Shown: one piece after another, positions 62,621 through 64,000 of the stretch
Layout: every line of letters starts with the position of its first letter
How positions within the stretch are numbered: the stretch's first letter is position 1
Source of the DNA: Corynebacterium sp. 21KM1197
GTDB taxonomy: Bacteria; Actinomycetota; Actinomycetes; Mycobacteriales; Mycobacteriaceae
Direction: 5' to 3'
Length of the DNA stretch: 64,000 nt
Assembly (NCBI RefSeq): GCF_033783015.1
Contig: NZ_CP123907.1
Location: 2,108,001-2,172,000 of the forward strand
Made by a program: the position numbers and the translations under genes
The notes under the pieces: model-generated
What the model was told of the DNA's origin: nothing
Databases searched by the model: none
What the model saw: the letters and a program-made list of their open reading frames with translations, nothing else

Positions 62621-62669
62621 CCGCACAATTGTCACTAGCTCAGCACCCAGACGTTCTAGGATAGTTCCC

Positions 62670-63923
62670 ATGAACGACACACCCGCCCCCAAGCAACCCC
62701 GCAAGCGCCGCGAGTTCGATCAGTCGGAGAAGATGAAGAATGTTCTCTACGAGATTCGCGGTCCCGTCGCCGCCGAGGCCGAGCGCATGGAACTCGACGG
62801 CCACCGCATTCTCAAACTCAACACCGGCAACCCCGCCGTCTTTGGCTTCGACGCCCCGGACGTCATCATGCGCGACATGATCGCCTCCCTGCCCACCTCC
62901 CAGGGCTACTCCACTTCCAAGGGCATTATTCCGGCGCGCCGAGCCATCGTCACCCGCTACGAACTCATCGACGGCTTCCCATCCTTCGACGTCAATGACG
63001 TTTTCCTGGGCAACGGCGTCTCCGAACTCATCACCATGACCACCCAGGCTTTGCTTAACGACGGCGACGAGGTGCTCATTCCCGCACCGGACTACCCCCT
63101 GTGGACTGCCGCGACGTCGCTAGCCGGAGGCACTCCGGTGCACTATCTGTGCGACGAGGAGGATAACTGGAATCCCTCGCTGGAGGATATTCGGGCCAAG
63201 GTGACGGATAAGACCAAGGCCATCGTGGTGATTAACCCCAATAATCCCACCGGAGCGGTGTACTCGCGCGAGATCTTGCAGGGGATCGTGGACATCGCCC
63301 GCGAACACGATCTGCTGATCCTGGCCGATGAGATCTATGACCGCATTCTGTATGACGGCGCGCAGCACATTTCCATCACGGGGCTGGCTCCCGATCTGCT
63401 CACCATCACGTTCAACGGCCTTTCCAAGGCATACCGCGTGGCCGGATACCGGGCGGGGTGGATGGTGCTCACCGGGCCGAAGAATCACGCGCGCGGCTTC
63501 ATCGAGGGGCTGGAGCTTCTCGCCGGTACCCGCCTGTGCCCCAACGTTCCCGCGCAGCACGCGATCCAGGTGGCCCTGGGCGGCCGCCAATCCATCTACG
63601 ACCTCACCGGGGAGCACGGCCGCCTGCTGCGGCAGCGCAACGTGGCCTATGAAAAGCTCAACGCCATTCCCGGCGTGAGTTGCGTGAAGCCGATGGGCGC
63701 GCTGTACGCCTTCCCCCGCCTGGACCCCAATGTTCATGAGATTCACGACGACGGCCAGTTCATGCTCGACCTGCTGCGCAAGGAAAAAATCCTGATGGTG
63801 CACGGAACCGGCTTCAACTGGCCTACCCCGGATCACTTCCGCGTGGTCACCCTGCCCTGGGCCTCGGAGTTGGAGGACGCGATCGAGCGCCTGGGGAACT
63901 TCCTGAGCAGTTATAAGCAGTAA
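62670..63923 (+). CDS. alaT: PLP-dependent aminotransferase, AlaT-like
   Basis: A 417-residue class I aminotransferase, closest by memory to corynebacterial AlaT, which makes alanine from pyruvate with glutamate as donor. Landmarks are LNTGNPAVFGF near residue 50, IPAPDYPLWTAATSLAGG near 137 (aromatic ring stacking on PLP), INPNNPTGAVYSREIL near 188, ILADEIYDRILYDG near 215, the PLP Lys in FNGLSKAYRVAGYRAGW near 255, and FRVVTLPW near 390 with the carboxylate-binding Arg. It lies downstream of the TGACAA operator array, and a long terminator follows. Confidence 0.88.
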   Translation: MNDTPAPKQPRKRREFDQSEKMKNVLYEIRGPVAAEAERMELDGHRILKLNTGNPAVFGFDAPDVIMRDMIASLPTSQGYSTSKGIIPARRAIVTRYELIDGFPSFDVNDVFLGNGVSELITMTTQALLNDGDEVLIPAPDYPLWTAATSLAGGTPVHYLCDEEDNWNPSLEDIRAKVTDKTKAIVVINPNNPTGAVYSREILQGIVDIAREHDLLILADEIYDRILYDGAQHISITGLAPDLLTITFNGLSKAYRVAGYRAGWMVLTGPKNHARGFIEGLELLAGTRLCPNVPAQHAIQVALGGRQSIYDLTGEHGRLLRQRNVAYEKLNAIPGVSCVKPMGALYAFPRLDPNVHEIHDDGQFMLDLLRKEKILMVHGTGFNWPTPDHFRVVTLPWASELEDAIERLGNFLSSYKQ

Positions 63924-63939
63924 GTCCTCCACATCAGCG

Positions 63940-63985
63940 AGAAGTTGTTTCAAAGTTGTTGTAGAAACTTTGAAACAACTTCTTT
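63940..63985 (+). terminator. Intrinsic terminator after the aminotransferase gene
   Basis: An 18-bp perfect stem (63940-63957 with 63966-63983) and an 8-nt loop, closed by AGAAG/CTTCT and followed by TTTG. It starts 17 bp after the stop codon. The palindromic arms would also terminate transcription from the right. Confidence 0.85.
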
Positions 63986-64000
63986 GCTTCCACACCTCGC

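Noticed and set aside
62495..62704. Minus-strand small frame sharing a 32-residue peptide with another small frame at 60538-60813
   Set aside because: The shared peptide is just the translation of the 102-bp DNA repeat. The frames have different ends, no ribosome-binding site, and overlap the aminotransferase start and the DUF1707 gene end.
1..64000. CRISPR arrays, tRNA and rRNA genes, insertion sequences and prophage genes
   Set aside because: I looked for regularly spaced repeats, cloverleaf-like stems with CCA ends, transposase motifs and phage structural genes and found none. The only long direct repeat is the 102-bp pair at 60.7 and 62.5 kb.

Overview
The window looks like chromosome of a high-G+C actinobacterium, most probably a Corynebacterium. 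The main support is gene order that I recall from that genus: cysI-cysX-cysH-cysD-cysN-cysY-cysZ for sulfate assimilation, dnaK-grpE-dnaJ-hspR with HspR-type (HAIR) operators, clpB with its own HAIR site, pyrE next to a SpoU-type methylase, fbaA, purA, purT, and an AlaT-like aminotransferase at the right edge. Species cannot be assigned from the sequence alone. I see no rRNA, tRNA, CRISPR array, integrase or transposase.

Layout. 1-10 kb: 5' part of a fructose PTS permease, purT, two tandem secreted SGNH hydrolases, a secreted Tap-like S33 peptidase, an A+T-rich stretch with an unknown ORF and a decayed membrane-protein gene, then purA. 10-18 kb: a DUF3800 protein in A+T-richer DNA, a FUSC-type membrane protein, fbaA, DedA, GH76, a SpoU methylase and pyrE. 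18-31 kb: a small secreted acidic protein, clpB, an uncharacterised two-gene unit, an ESS-like carrier, a flavoprotein monooxygenase, a divergent flavohaemoprotein-like oxidoreductase, a nitrilase, and a WXG100-like/DUF1023 pair that converges on hspR. 29-33 kb: the DnaK chaperone operon. 33-40 kb: amino-acid permease, ornithine cyclodeaminase and PutA, which together would convert ornithine and proline to glutamate, then a PepSY lipoprotein. 40-47 kb: a Fes-like esterase, an ABC/FtsX exporter, an AI-2E family transporter and a HicA-like two-gene unit. 47-54 kb: the complete cys operon, divergent from a Tat-secreted PhoD phosphatase. 56-64 kb: a RelE-type toxin-antitoxin module, a large membrane Fe-S oxidoreductase with a Pro-rich tail, a DUF1707 protein, an AlbA_2/Schlafen-like ATP-binding regulator and the aminotransferase.

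The most unusual structure is at 60.66-62.63 kb. The AlbA_2 gene is bounded exactly by a 102-bp direct repeat (101/102 identical), and each copy lies in a dense cluster of TGACAA/TTGTCA hexamers. This looks like a duplicated multi-operator array that one would expect the encoded winged-helix protein to bind, with one copy now upstream of the aminotransferase gene. Other candidates for undescribed biology are the two-gene unit at 21.4-22.4 kb, the globin-like protein that appears to lack its proximal histidine, and the WXG100/DUF1023 pair.

Start codons were chosen from ribosome-binding sites where these are visible and often differ from the longest possible reading frame. Family assignments come from motifs read by eye; no database search was possible.
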